Shown piece by piece: positions 11,761-22,506 of a DNA stretch of 64,000 nucleotides; within the stretch, counting starts at the first letter, position 1; the number at the start of each line of letters is the position of its first letter. This DNA comes from Emmonsiellopsis sp. PD_33 (lineage: Eukaryota; Ascomycota; Eurotiomycetes; Onygenales; Ajellomycetaceae). Location: positions 1-64,000 of the forward strand of contig JANTQF010000059.1 of the NCBI GenBank assembly GCA_032988165.1, read 5' to 3'. The notes beneath the pieces were generated by a model. The model was not told where the DNA came from, searched no databases, and was given only the letters and a program-made list of their open reading frames with translations. A program made the position numbers and the translations under genes.

Positions 11761-13067
11761 AGTCGGATTTCGGTAAGTCGATGTCTTGATTGTTTGTACC
11801 CGCGAGACAGTGTAGTCACTAACGCTTTCATTTTAACAGGCCTCTACGGCAATCGGAAAGATGTCGACAATGACCAGCAACCCGCCGCCAGATTGTAAAA
11901 GGGGCAGAGATCCCCGAGGCGTGGCCGTGCGGTCGCAACGGAAGCCAGGGAAAGCCAATTCCTCTGCTCTTCGGAGTAGCACGGTTTCCCGCTGTGGCTC
12001 GTTGTTTCTATGTCATCTTTCTGGTTAGCGAGGACGGAACCGCTTCCTTTGCCGCATTTAGACTGTGTGCTTTGTTTTCTGTTGGGGGTGTTTCTTTGTG
12101 CCGTTTTTCGGCGTCGTTTCTTCCCTGGTGAGGGGAGGAGGATTGGTGGGTTGCCCTCTTGCGAAGACACAGCGGATGGAGTCTGGATTTTCCATTTTTA
12201 TTAACACGAACCGAATCGCAGACACGAACACACTGTCAGCTAACTACTACCAGCTCCTGCCAGCTACTGCCCGCAAATTTTAGCGGCGCTGGGATGCGAC
12301 AACCCTTCACAAACCCCCTTTTGTCGACCGAGCAAGCTGATAGACGCGTCATGGTCTTCTCGAAATCCGTCTTTACACGCCGATCATGCTCCTTCCAAAA
12401 CATCAATGAGGATGTCAAGTCCCTCTTCGAAGAATTTTTATCCCAGGCAGTGCCAAAACTCAATGGCCATCCACGACGATACTCTGCCGCTTATTGGCTG
12501 TTTCGTGACATTCCTGGAGGATCAGCCCCCCGTATGCACTACTCTACTAGATCTAATGCTTAACCAGACGCCAAGGAAGCAACGCCCCAAACCACCGCGC
12601 AACCAACACGCCTAGCCTGGTGCGCATTCGTGCGCTAGCTTCCTCAAATCGGCCTGAGAGCGCCTAAAATAGAAAAATCCCGGGGTGCGGCTAGCTCGCA
12701 TGCCACCAAACGCTTCATCAATGTACACCGGTTCAACAGTTGTACTTCTTTAGTATTCGAAAGATGGGCGGGCTAAGCCTGCAAGCCAAATCGGCGCACA
12801 ACTCGGCCACGCACTTTGATAAAACGAGATTAATATGTTTATTTTTGTCATCCATCAACCATCACGGCGTTCGACTTCAAGATACTAGTTACCATCGCTA
12901 TAAAGAGGGTAATGTCGGCTCTTCGCAACCAACATCATCTGTTCATCGCCAAAGCCATATTCAACCTATATCGATCATTCTGGGCCTAACTCCTTACGAG
13001 CCCTAGATCTTCTTATCCTCTTTTACTTCAAGTACATCACCAATTACTACTACTTGCCATTGGAATC
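11761..13067. other. Intergenic with probable 3'-UTR intron, otherwise no gene seen
   Basis: The first 80 bp hold a well-formed intron in the 3' UTR of the coiled-coil gene. Remaining frames (for example plus strand 12,294-12,563) show no domain or conserved motif. The last few hundred bases are the RTA1 promoter. Confidence 0.5.
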
Positions 13068-14546
13068 ATGCGGAATAAACGCTCAGCCGCGCTGATATCC
13101 GCACTATTCCTCTTCTCTACAATATTCACAAATACTTCTGCAACCCCTCTAATCGCGCGCACCCCTGCCGCAATCATTGACGGCCGGTCGCCTGAATTTA
13201 CTGGCGTGCCTGTTCCCCCTCCACCACCACCACCCCCTCAACCGACTATTCCAGAACCACCAAATCCCCAAATACCTACACCATCCATACCAACCCCACC
13301 AGAACCCAGCATACCCGGAGACGACTGCAAGGAAACCATCAAGCCCGATAAAAATGGCCACGTGCCTCCAGGCAGCTGCAACGCTTACTACAATTACTAT
13401 CCCTCCTTTGGCGCCGCAATCGCAGCGTCAGTCCTTTTTGGCGTTCTGCTCCTAGCCCACAGTGTCCAAGCAGTTGTCTACAAAGCAGGCTTCTGTTGGG
13501 TAATGATTATGGGCGTTGGCTGGGAGTTTGGCTCATATCTCAGCCGCGTCTTTGGAACACGAAACCAACGAAGCGTTGGAATAATCACCGTTTCTCAGAT
13601 TCTTGTCTTGCTTGCCCCTCTCTGTAAGTCCATCACTATCCCACTCCCTCCCCATCACATCAGCGCTAACGCGTTTATTACAGGGGTAAATGCATTCATC
13701 TACATGGTCCTCGGCCGGATGATCTACTTCTTCCACCCACGCAAATCCATCTGGAAAATCAAACCCGCCAACCTCGCCGCCCTCTTCGTAGCGCTAGACA
13801 TAGTCTCCTTCCTCGTCCAGCTCATTGGCGGCGGCATGGCCGGTCCAGGCCAGGACTCAGATAAAATGATGCTAGGCATACACATCTACATGGGCGGCAT
13901 CGGACTCCAGGAATTCTTCATCGTCATATTCTTCGCGCTAGCCATCGCCTTCCATCGTGACATGCTCAAAGCTGAAAAAGCAGAAAAGGTGCTTAGTTTC
14001 GACAAAGCCAGGTGGCGACCGTTGCTATACGTTCTTTACGGAAGTCTGGTCGCAATCACCGTCCGGATCATTTACAGATTGGTAGAGTTCGCGAATGGAG
14101 ACAAGCCATCAAACCCCATCCCGTACACGGAGTCATACATGTACGCGCTCGACTGCGTGCCCATGCTGGTTTCCATTGTGCTCTGGAATATCGTGCATCC
14201 CGGCTCCATTATACGGGGTCCCGACGCGAAGTTGCCACAGAGTTGGCTGAGCAAGAAACTGTCTTGCTGTTGCTGTTGTTGTGGGGGTAGGAGAAAGGAG
14301 AGGAAGACGAAGGAGTTGAATGAACAGGAAATGGATGCGTTTAGATCGCAGGTGTCGTCGCGCGGGTCGGACACGGTGTCGGAAGTGTCGGAGTTGGCAG
14401 ATATGAGCAGGGGATATGCTGCTGTTGATCAGAGGTCGTTGGCGGTGTCGGACTTGACAGAGACGGAGAGGGGGTATGTTGCTGTTGGGCAGAGGGATGA
14501 TGGGTATGATTGGAGGTTTGAACAACAGCATCGGCAAAGCACATAA
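13068..14546 (+). CDS. RTA1-family 7TM protein
   Basis: Member of the fungal lipid-translocating exporter/RTA1 family, plasma-membrane proteins associated with resistance to sterol-synthesis inhibitors, 7-aminocholesterol or sphingoid bases. Exons are 13,068-13,623 and 13,684-14,546 (about 472 aa). The splice produces the family sequence LLAPLWVNAFIYMVLGRMIY; reading through the 60-bp intron would insert 20 residues without a stop. The protein starts with a signal-like helix (ALISALFLFSTIFTNTSA), then an unusual Pro-rich extracellular segment (PPPPPPPPQPTIPEPP), then the conserved YNYYPSFGAAIAASVLFG, GVGWEFGSYLSR, IHIYMGGIGLQEFFI and FRWRPLL-type regions (here ARWRPLLYVLY), IIYRLVEFANG and the last helix ending MLVSIVLWNIVHPG. 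A CCCCCC cluster right after the last helix looks like a palmitoylation site. The C-terminal tail is Ser/Thr-rich. Confidence 0.93.
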   Translation: MRNKRSAALISALFLFSTIFTNTSATPLIARTPAAIIDGRSPEFTGVPVPPPPPPPPQPTIPEPPNPQIPTPSIPTPPEPSIPGDDCKETIKPDKNGHVPPGSCNAYYNYYPSFGAAIAASVLFGVLLLAHSVQAVVYKAGFCWVMIMGVGWEFGSYLSRVFGTRNQRSVGIITVSQILVLLAPLCKSITIPLPPHHISANAFITGVNAFIYMVLGRMIYFFHPRKSIWKIKPANLAALFVALDIVSFLVQLIGGGMAGPGQDSDKMMLGIHIYMGGIGLQEFFIVIFFALAIAFHRDMLKAEKAEKVLSFDKARWRPLLYVLYGSLVAITVRIIYRLVEFANGDKPSNPIPYTESYMYALDCVPMLVSIVLWNIVHPGSIIRGPDAKLPQSWLSKKLSCCCCCCGGRRKERKTKELNEQEMDAFRSQVSSRGSDTVSEVSELADMSRGYAAVDQRSLAVSDLTETERGYVAVGQRDDGYDWRFEQQHRQST

Positions 14547-14584
14547 AAGACTACATAAGAAAAAAAAAAGGAAGAAGACGAAGG

Positions 14585-14586
14585 GA

Positions 14587-14622
<36 letters not shown>
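14585..14622 (+). repeat. (GAAA)n microsatellite
   Basis: About nine AAAG/GAAA units immediately downstream of the RTA1 stop codon, probably in its 3' UTR. Confidence 0.95.
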
Positions 14623-15564
14623 AGGTGAAGTTCATTGAATGGACTTTATAATACATGTACTATAAGTTTTTGTATGGGTGTTTTGACTTGGATGAGCGTC
14701 TTGGTTACACTGTTGGTGTTTGGCAGATTGTATTTCTTTGACTTGTATATAAACCATTTGAATTTCTACTTCTTTGGATTTCACCCCCGCTGGTGATATT
14801 CCTGATGAATTGCCATTCCCCCTTCTATTTCCCCGACAAAACGAACAAAGCATTGCTAATAAGAACTTTATTTTGGGCAGAAACAGGGCTGACATGTCCA
14901 CGATTTGCATAGAAACCGGGATTTTTCTAAATAACCCTATTCGGTTCGGTTCAGGAACCCGGGTTACAATCCCATTATCCACGCCGGCAAGATCTGGAAT
15001 CCTTGGCGCATCGCCCCGCCAAACCGGAAGGATCCGCCGCTATTCCGCTTCGGCGCTAGGGCGAGATATTCTTAGATTGAGCTGCCGATCCGATCCTGGA
15101 CCCGAACCCCTTTTTCTCCCAGCCGGGAAATATCATAAAATGCAGGGCGGTGGTCAATAACAACAGGCCAACTCTGGGACGAACCAACAGTCAACTCTGC
15201 CCTTCTGCAAACACCAACCAACCAACTGTGAATCAGATCTCTAACAGGATCCAATCCCAGGGGCGGCTGGCTGGTGCGACATACATCAATGCTTGCTTGG
15301 CATGGAAGAGAGGCTGACACGCCCCGCCCAGCGAATACGCAAGTAGCTGCGTAATAATAACCAGAGGCCAGCTCTGTCTCTGTCTCTCTCTCTCTCTCTC
15401 TCTCTCCATGGAGCAAGAATAGCGATCGCGATGCCCAAATAATCCATCACAGAAGCCCGTCTCCACGCTCCTTCCCTTGCCCCTATTGCACAGGCATACA
15501 GGAGAAACCCACGCTCTCCGTGCTAGAGGCACGGTGCTGCCCTGCAACATTTCCCGTCTGCAAA
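14623..15564. other. Intergenic with (TC)n tract upstream of MFS gene
   Basis: No gene is supported. A (TC)n run lies at about 15,372-15,407, roughly 160 bp upstream of the MFS start, and may be part of its promoter or leader. Confidence 0.5.
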
Positions 15565-17313
15565 ATGCTCCTCTCCGAACACGGCGCCGACGACGATATC
15601 GAAGATGGGCCCCTCCTACCGAAGGATACATTCCCCGAACCAGACACTCTACCACCGCCACCAAACAGCCACAGGGTAGACTCCACCACCAGCACCACTT
15701 CCTCCCCATCACAGAACAATCTCCGCATCCGCCTAATCATCTCCCTCTTCACCATAATCCTCGCCGTGGAAACGGGCTTCGCCATGCTCTCCGCGCCCAC
15801 CACGCGCATCTTCGAGTCGATCACCTGTCTACGCTACTACGAGCAGCACGACCAGAGCAAGATCGGTGCTGGCGGACATATCCCTGAAGAACTCTGCAAG
15901 AATGAGTCGATACAGGGTGAGGTGGCGATTGTGAAGGGGTACGGGGAGTTGTTTGATGCGCTGTTTGGGGTGTTGCTGGCGGTGCCGTATGGGCTTTTGG
16001 CGGATCGGTATGGGCGGAAGCCGATCTTTTGCCTGTGTATTCCGGGGTTTGTTTTGAATATTGTCCTGACGGGGACGGTTATGTGGGCATCGGATGTGTT
16101 TCCGCTACGCATGATTTGGCTGTCGACCCTGTCGTGGGTGTTTGGGGGTGGGGTGGTGGTGGCCAGTGCGATGATTTGGACCATGATGGCGGATGTTACT
16201 ACCGAGTCTCAGAGGTGGGTATTTTTTTGCTTTTTATTTTCTCTATGTATGATGAAAGGTTATCTAACTATTACTAGAGCGGCGATATTCTTCCAGTTCG
16301 GCGTCGCGACGATGGGATCCGATTTCATCTCCTCCGTCGTCAGTTCATGGCTGATGAAATATAACCCCTGGATCCCGATGTTCCTCGGCTGGTCGATAAC
16401 TCTCATCGGCATCCTACCCGCCGTGGCCTTGCCGGAAACAAAAGGCGCCTTCCAAACAGAAAAGGAGCCCGCCCACGAACTCCCTGAACTATCCCCCGTC
16501 GACAACAATGACGACGAGGAGTCCGCTCCCTTCCACCCCAACGGGATCCCCCCAAACCCATCCTCCCCCGCCTACCCCGATCCACACACCCACCCCACCT
16601 CCCTCTCTAAACGACTAACCCACACCCTCTCCGCCTTCCGCTTCGTCCTCCACTCAAAACAGCTCCTCTACCTCCTCTCCTCATTCCTCGTCTACCGCCT
16701 AAGCCGCGGCACCGCCTGGCTACTAATCCAATACATCTCCACCCGCTACAACTGGACCCTCGCTGACGCAAACTTCCTAATCTCCTTCCGCTCCGCACTA
16801 ACCATCCTCCTCTTCCTCGTCCTCCTCCCCCTCGCTAGCTGGTACCTCACCAAACACCTCCACATGCACCACCGCGCAAAGGACCTCGCGCTGGCTAAGG
16901 GCAGCGTTATCTGTTTATTCCTCGGCACGCTGGGGATGGGTCTCGCGCCGTCAATTTCACTATTCATGGGCGCATTCCTGCTCCAGACGCTAGGCATTGG
17001 GTTTGTGTTTGTCATCCGCTCGTTGGCGACGACGATGGTGCGCCGCGATCAGACGGCAAGGTTGTACACGTTTATTGAGATGTTGCAGGCTGTGGGGATG
17101 ATTATTGCGAGTCCGACGGTTACCGTGGTTTTTACGTGGGGGTTGGGGTTGGGTGGGGGGTGGATTGGGTTGCCGTGGGTGGTGGCGGCGGGGTTGTTTG
17201 CGGTTACCGGGGGGTTGGTTTGGGCGGTTAGGTTGGAGCCGACGAGGAGGGGGGAGGGGATGGTGGGAAGAGGGGGAGGGGGAGGGGGAGGGGAAGGGGG
17301 GATTACGATTTGA
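15565..17313 (+). CDS. MFS transporter (12-TM, substrate unknown)
   Basis: Major facilitator of about 561 aa. Exons are 15,565-16,214 and 16,278-17,313; the start is the first ATG in frame (MLLSEHGADDD). The splice gives TTESQRAAIFFQFG. The 63-bp intron is stop-free and a multiple of three, so retention would only lengthen the protein. The N-terminus is an acidic cytosolic segment (DDDIEDGPLLPKD). TM1 is RLIISLFTIILAVETGF; the loop 2-3 signature is GLLADRYGRKPIF, a clear MFS A-motif. The middle cytosolic loop is long, acidic and Pro-rich (about residues 310-360). The second half has GTLGMGLAPSISLFMGAFLLQTLGIGF-type helices. The tail is a glycine run from (GGA/GGG) repeats. No cluster partner points to a substrate; efflux or uptake cannot be decided. 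Confidence 0.9.
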   Translation: MLLSEHGADDDIEDGPLLPKDTFPEPDTLPPPPNSHRVDSTTSTTSSPSQNNLRIRLIISLFTIILAVETGFAMLSAPTTRIFESITCLRYYEQHDQSKIGAGGHIPEELCKNESIQGEVAIVKGYGELFDALFGVLLAVPYGLLADRYGRKPIFCLCIPGFVLNIVLTGTVMWASDVFPLRMIWLSTLSWVFGGGVVVASAMIWTMMADVTTESQRWVFFCFLFSLCMMKGYLTITRAAIFFQFGVATMGSDFISSVVSSWLMKYNPWIPMFLGWSITLIGILPAVALPETKGAFQTEKEPAHELPELSPVDNNDDEESAPFHPNGIPPNPSSPAYPDPHTHPTSLSKRLTHTLSAFRFVLHSKQLLYLLSSFLVYRLSRGTAWLLIQYISTRYNWTLADANFLISFRSALTILLFLVLLPLASWYLTKHLHMHHRAKDLALAKGSVICLFLGTLGMGLAPSISLFMGAFLLQTLGIGFVFVIRSLATTMVRRDQTARLYTFIEMLQAVGMIIASPTVTVVFTWGLGLGGGWIGLPWVVAAGLFAVTGGLVWAVRLEPTRRGEGMVGRGGGGGGGEGGITI

Positions 17314-17843
17314 GATGATATGGATAGATGTGGTGGTCTGTACTGATGTTCGGCCTGGCTGGATGGGTTCGGTGACGGATGGAACTCGTTCAAATTCCCG
17401 CCCGTCAAGGCCCGATATGCCTTGAATATCCATTCCTCCTCAGCCCGCGGCCCTCCCGCCCAAACCCCACTAACATGGCCGCCAATTTCAAGGGAATTGG
17501 AATTGGAATTGGTGGCGAACATGCTGTCTCTCTACGGGCTGGGGCGGGCGGTGGGGTTGAAGTAGAGAAAAAGAAGGAGTGGGAAGAGGAGGAGTGGGAA
17601 GAGGAGGAGTGGGAAGAGGAGGAGGAGGAAGCAGGGCTTCCACATCTTATTATTTTGCTCTCATACTATTCGATCCTATTCTCCACGCATGCATTATAAA
17701 TAAATACTATGATATATAGAAATAGAGATAGACATATCACAGACTTGATTAATCCTGCTCTCTCTCTTTTCTTTTTTTCTGCTTGCATTTTAGACACTGT
17801 ACGTGGTGTGTATTTCTGGTATATTTCTGTGGAAGTGGGATGC
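17314..17843. other. Intergenic with purine-rich tandem repeat
   Basis: No gene seen. A GA-rich 15-bp tandem repeat lies at 17,576-17,620; the rest is AT-rich and featureless. Confidence 0.5.
17576..17620 (+). repeat. 15-bp tandem repeat, three units
   Basis: Three exact copies of GGAGTGGGAAGAGGA, followed by a partial GGA run. Strongly purine-biased strand. Confidence 0.92.
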
Positions 17844-18594
17844 GTAATATGAATGAAGGTGGATAGTTTGATAGGTAGTAGTTATAAAGGGAGTGAGAGA
17901 AGTATTTAGATAGACAGACAGGGGGAAAAAATAATATCACCAGTTTAATATTCCAGCTCTAGATCCTCCTTTTACTATTATCCCTGTTCCTTCCCATTCA
18001 TCCCATTCCCCCATAAATATTCTCAGTAAGTCATATCAACTTGGTCAGTTATATATTTAAACTGCCAGGCAGCACCAGCACAGACAGAGGAAATTAAACC
18101 CTTACCTTAGCAGGGAATATTGGCCTAGAGATTTTAGAAACCTTAACTTACTCATTATTAAGTGTTGATAATAAGAGTCTTGGTGTGAGATTAATTTATA
18201 TTTCATATATAGGCTAAAAGCTCTCCCTTAAGGTATATTTTATACTCTAGGATGTGCCTTGAATATAATGATGTCTAATCTCTAGAATCTAATCTTTTTT
18301 AACACTTTATAAGTTTAATCTTAGTTTCAATTTATCTATATAGCTGAGGAGTAGGTTTTAAGATAGACATCTTTAAGAGACATCCTATTCAGTTATACTC
18401 TTAAAGTGTCATGCTAGTTACAAGCTGAGGATCAAGGGGGGTGTAAGTTATGGATAACCCTCTATACCCATTCTGGATAGAAAACCTTAGACTTCCTGTA
18501 TCTACTTTCCTGGATAGGGACCCTCAGATCTGAGAAGATAGTTCTAATCCAGCCAAAATATCCTCTTTCATGTCTTTAATGGGAACACACCTGC
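17844..18594. mobile_element. Relic of a mutated LTR retroelement (CpG-free island)
   Basis: About 750 bp of AT-rich sequence with no CG dinucleotide, bounded by normal CG-containing sequence on both sides; the same signature marks the transposon block beyond 37.85 kb. At 18,431-18,442 a purine run (ATCAAGGGGGG) is followed directly by TGTAAG, which is how an internal polypurine tract meets a plus-strand 3' LTR; the LTRs of TE-A and TE-B also begin TGTAAG. No terminal duplication could be found, so this is read as a fragment. No reading frame survives. Confidence 0.5.
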
Positions 18595-19045
18595 CGTGAG
18601 AAGGCACCATGGAACCACAGGGGCTCCAGGAAGTTATGTAGGTGGTACGTTATGAGATCCATAAGGTATTGTGTTGTATTATTGCCGAGATTTATGTATG
18701 TATGTATGTGAGAAAAAATCCAGATTTTTCCTTCATTTTATATCCCGCTAGATCGGATCCATGACATATGAGATGGGAACCTTGCAAGTGATGGGTATGT
18801 AAAGTTCGGTTAGGTGATGGAGATGTGATGGTAGATAGAGGGTATGTATGTGTCATGTAGTTAAAGAGGGTGGGGGTATCCGTGCGCGCATGAAAAGCCA
18901 AACAAAAAGAAAGAAAACCAATTCCCCGTTCCGTCATCATCCGTATGAAGAAAAAAAAAACGCCTGTATGCTGTTATGCGCCGCACCATGCGAAAATTTC
19001 CCATTCGTTCGTAAATATTGTCCATTGCCCTGACTAAAACCACGA
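18595..19045. other. Intergenic, 3' side of KCH1
   Basis: Contains a short TGTA repeat (about 18,695-18,711) and no supported gene. Confidence 0.5.
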
Positions 19046-20769
19046 TTAGAACTGATGATACGATGAACCGCCCGGCGGCGCCGTACCCGTCCTTTGTGGC
19101 CATGGCTGGTCCGAGACAGATCGATTATTCCCATACTCGTTCGAAGGGGAGGTGGTCGACGGGCTAGTGAAGTTTCGGAATGGGGCCGGGCCGGGGTTAA
19201 ATCCCGGACCAGGACTTCGCGGTCCCGGGCTGCGTGGGGCGGGGTTGGCTGGGTAGCCGCTGCCGTTTGATGGCATGCGAGGTGAGTATGGTCTGGCGGG
19301 CGTTAGAGATCGCCCCACAACGGGGTCAATGGGGCTGTTGCGGTCGGCGATTTGGGGCATGGGTGGAGGGAAAGGGAACGGGTCGTGTGATGCTGATGCG
19401 GGCGACCGATGGTCGTGAGAGGTTGGCGGGCGTGGGCCTGTCATTAACGACAGTGGCGTTCCTTGTCGGTCGATTGGGGAGAGGACTGGTGGGCCTTGGT
19501 GGTAGCGGGGTTCATTGCTGTGGCCGAATTCTCCCGCATTGTTCACTAATGGGAGGTCGTCGTCGGATTGTCGGGAGTGGTGGTTGCTGCCCATTGCGTA
19601 CTCATCGTCCCAGTTGATTTCAGGGAGTGCGGGTTGGCGCTGGCCGTTGGGGGCGGCGGTGCCAGGTCTGGAATATGGGGGCAGGGTGGTTACGGTGGTA
19701 GTGCGTGACAGGGTTGGCATCTCATATTTATGGGAGCTAGACTCGCCAAAATTGGGCAGAGTTGGCTGGCGTTTAAACGAACCGGGTCCGAATTCCAAGT
19801 CCGTGGGCTTGCGATCCTGCAGTACGACACCTTTCGCCAACGCTTTGTCGACTTTCTGCTTGACAATCCGTTCGAAACGGGTATTGATCTTACGGCGACA
19901 GTAGTCTGTGAGAGAGCCGTCTTCGGTCGGGATATGGTGCCACAGAAATAAGAGGTAGAGCACGATGGAGAGGATGAGGGACAGCATAGAGAAGACCCAA
20001 ATGATCAGAGTGAACAACATGGCGGAGAGAATGACAGCCTGGCGTGTGTCCTTGTCGGCCAGGGCTTCGATGTTGTTGAAAAATTGGGTCAAGCCCGAGG
20101 TGCCTTCTGGGGGAGCGTGTTCTCCCACGGGGATCAGGTTCAATTGCAGCACCGAATAGAGAGTGGTAGCGTTGATGACCTGGCGCGGTCCCTCTGCGAA
20201 AACGACACGCAACCAGGCTTCGAAATTATAGTAGGTGAACAGGGCGACATAGTCAGCGCCTTTTTTACTCTTGGTCAGCTCGGCAAACACCAGGAACCGT
20301 CGCCATCCCTGGCCCTTCTCGCCCATGCGGATACTCTGCACTCTAACGGCCAGGGGATCAAGGTAGGATTGGGCCACTCCTCCCTGCTTGATGACGCGGA
20401 TGGCGCGAATCCATCTGTATATAAGCAGGACAAAGGAGAGGATGATGCAGCCGGCGAAAATCCACTTTGAGATGGCGCGATCGATGAGGGGTTTGAGCTC
20501 TGTGGACCAGCGATTGAAGGCGATCAAGTTGACGGCGGTGAAGGTGTCGACGCCGTAGACGGCAGCAGAGATGAAGATGGAAATCCAGAGGATGCCGTAG
20601 GAGAGCTGGGTGAAGCACGAGGTGGATTTGAAGTCGCGGAGATTCTAGTAGTGTTAGTTTCGGGCGACTATGGGATATCTGGGCAACTCACAATGTAGTC
20701 CCATTTCTGCTCGGCGCGCATATGGCCCCAGTACTCCTCCTCGCGCCGTCTGCCACTGCAACAACCCAT
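19046..20769 (-). CDS. KCH1: KCH-family fungal potassium channel (Kch1/Prm6-like)
   Basis: Fungal-specific KCH membrane protein; in yeast Kch1 and Kch2/Prm6 carry K+ influx that supports Ca2+ uptake during pheromone and ER-stress responses. Exons are 20,692-20,769 and 19,046-20,644 (about 558 aa), joined in phase 0 by a 47-bp intron ending CTACTAG. The short first exon encodes MGCCSGRRREEE, an N-terminal Gly-Cys-Cys typical of N-myristoylation plus palmitoylation, and the family stretch EQKWDYINLRDF crosses the splice. Hydrophobic segments include ILWISIFISAAVYGVD, WIFAGCIILSFVLLIYRWIRA, AWLRVVFAEGPRQVINA and ILSAMLFTLIIWVFSMLSLILSIVLYLLFLW. Conserved family motifs RVIKQGGVAQSYLDPLAVR and ADYVALFTYYNFE are intact. 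The last 300 residues are a Pro/Ser/Gly-rich disordered tail with GPRSPGP repeats, longer than in yeast. Confidence 0.93.
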
Positions 20770-22506
20770 AATTGCGAAGGGTCTCGGACAGTAAACGTCA
20801 AATAATGGCCTGGATCAACCAGGCAGGAGATGTACAGAGATATGTACACCAGGTACTCAGATAATCACAGAGCGAGGGTGTTCGGTCCAGCCGGAGGGAA
20901 TGCTGAGAGTGAGTGTGGTGGATTAATGAGCGGTGGGTATCAGATATGACATGGAAGAATGCGGGCGCGGTGCGGCGCTAGGACGGCGTGATGAAGCGCG
21001 GGTCACATCGCAGGGTGCAGCAGCACATGCAGGAGACAGCGACAGAGTCTTGAAGGAGTGGAAGACGAGTCGAGAAGACAGAGATGAAGGAGTGGATAGG
21101 CCTGTGACGCCGCAGATGGGAGGAGAGCCTTTGGAAGAGGAGAAGAGGCGAGTGGAGGGGGAACGAGGGAAAAAGACCAGGCAGCGCCAAGGGATAGGCG
21201 ACTGGGGGGATGCAACCTGGGCTGGACACTAGCGAGCGGACTAGCAACCAACACGACGGTGGAGACGCAGCAGCAGACAGCCACCACAGCACAGCGGATG
21301 GCGGAGAGACGCGGACGGGGACAGGATGAGGCTGGAGAACAGAGAAAAGAGAGTGCAGAATCGCAAATCGATGAGATGTCGTCGGGCGGCTCGCTCTCCT
21401 TTCCCAATCGGGCTGAAACGGCTGTTGATCTCCTGCCCAATCAGGACGCCCGCGCTAACTGCTTCTGAAACCGCGCTAGCCCCAACGCGGACTGACGCCA
21501 GGCACCCTGCCCTTTCCGGCCTAGCGTCAAACCCGTTCCTGGCAGCTCGGCCAGGCTGCCTTCTGATTGGCCGAGGGCATTATTAGGTAATGCAGTCTGC
21601 TTTCACTCGGCAAAGAACTACATCAATCAATGAATAGACAAATGAATGAAGATATCTCATCAATGGATGGATGCATTGGCTTCTTAATCTTTGCTTTGCT
21701 TCGTTGACAGTGACAGGTGTCCACTGTCCCGACAGAGCGTTCGCATCCTTCGCTCCCTGTCAGCCCAGACTATTGGAACTTTGTCTTCTCCACTCTGTGG
21801 CGCATGCCTGGCCCAGCCACACTTGCATGGAATTGTAATTGCAATATCCTGGCTCGGACATGCATCTTCCATGGGATGGGAGGTATCCGTATCTGTTAGC
21901 AATTGCAATCATGCAAGCATGCTCCCTCCTTTACTTCCTGTCTCATTGCTAACTCCTCATTACCGCTGAAATATCCCCTTCAGTCCAGAGTCAGCCTTAC
22001 CTTATCCATCCCGAAGCGAAGGAGTAAATTAGTAGCTCGTATCAATCCACTCCATCGATCAGCAATGGACCCAATAGTCCTGTCCGGAACCCATTCCGTT
22101 AAACCCATAATTATCCACCATGCATCCGATTACGATCACGATGTACACGAGCCCACGGAGTTGCGCGGGTATTTTCCTCCGATATCCCTGAGTCGGCCTC
22201 CCTTGGAAAAATTTTCGCATCGAAATGGGTAGGATGGAAGGCTGGACCAAGCCAGGATGCTTGAATAGACATTAAAGGACTCAATTATGGTATGATCCTT
22301 GTATATTACCTCATCGACGAATGCTTTTCTTGATGCGCTGCAATAGTTTTGGCCATACTTTTTTTAATTTGGTGACGGGGATGTGGGTTCTGGTCATAAC
22401 CGTTCACAAGATATTATTTGTTGCGCATAGGTGCCATTCTCTCATAATGATTTTTATTGTATTATCTAGATTGTTTTGTTGGATACCCAAGGATAACACG
22501 AAACCA
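20770..22506. other. Intergenic: KCH1 upstream region and esterase 3' flank
   Basis: About 1.7 kb without a supported gene. 20,930-21,470 is GC-rich with several overlapping frames on both strands but no recognisable domain, and is best read as the KCH1 promoter and leader. 21,600-22,500 is mixed-composition non-coding sequence. Confidence 0.5.

Noticed and set aside
12294..12563. Plus-strand frame in the gap before RTA1
   Set aside because: Short, without start context, homology or conserved motif, and ending in low-complexity sequence.
21003..21440. Overlapping frames on both strands upstream of KCH1
   Set aside because: GC-rich leader sequence gives open frames by composition, and none has a recognisable domain.
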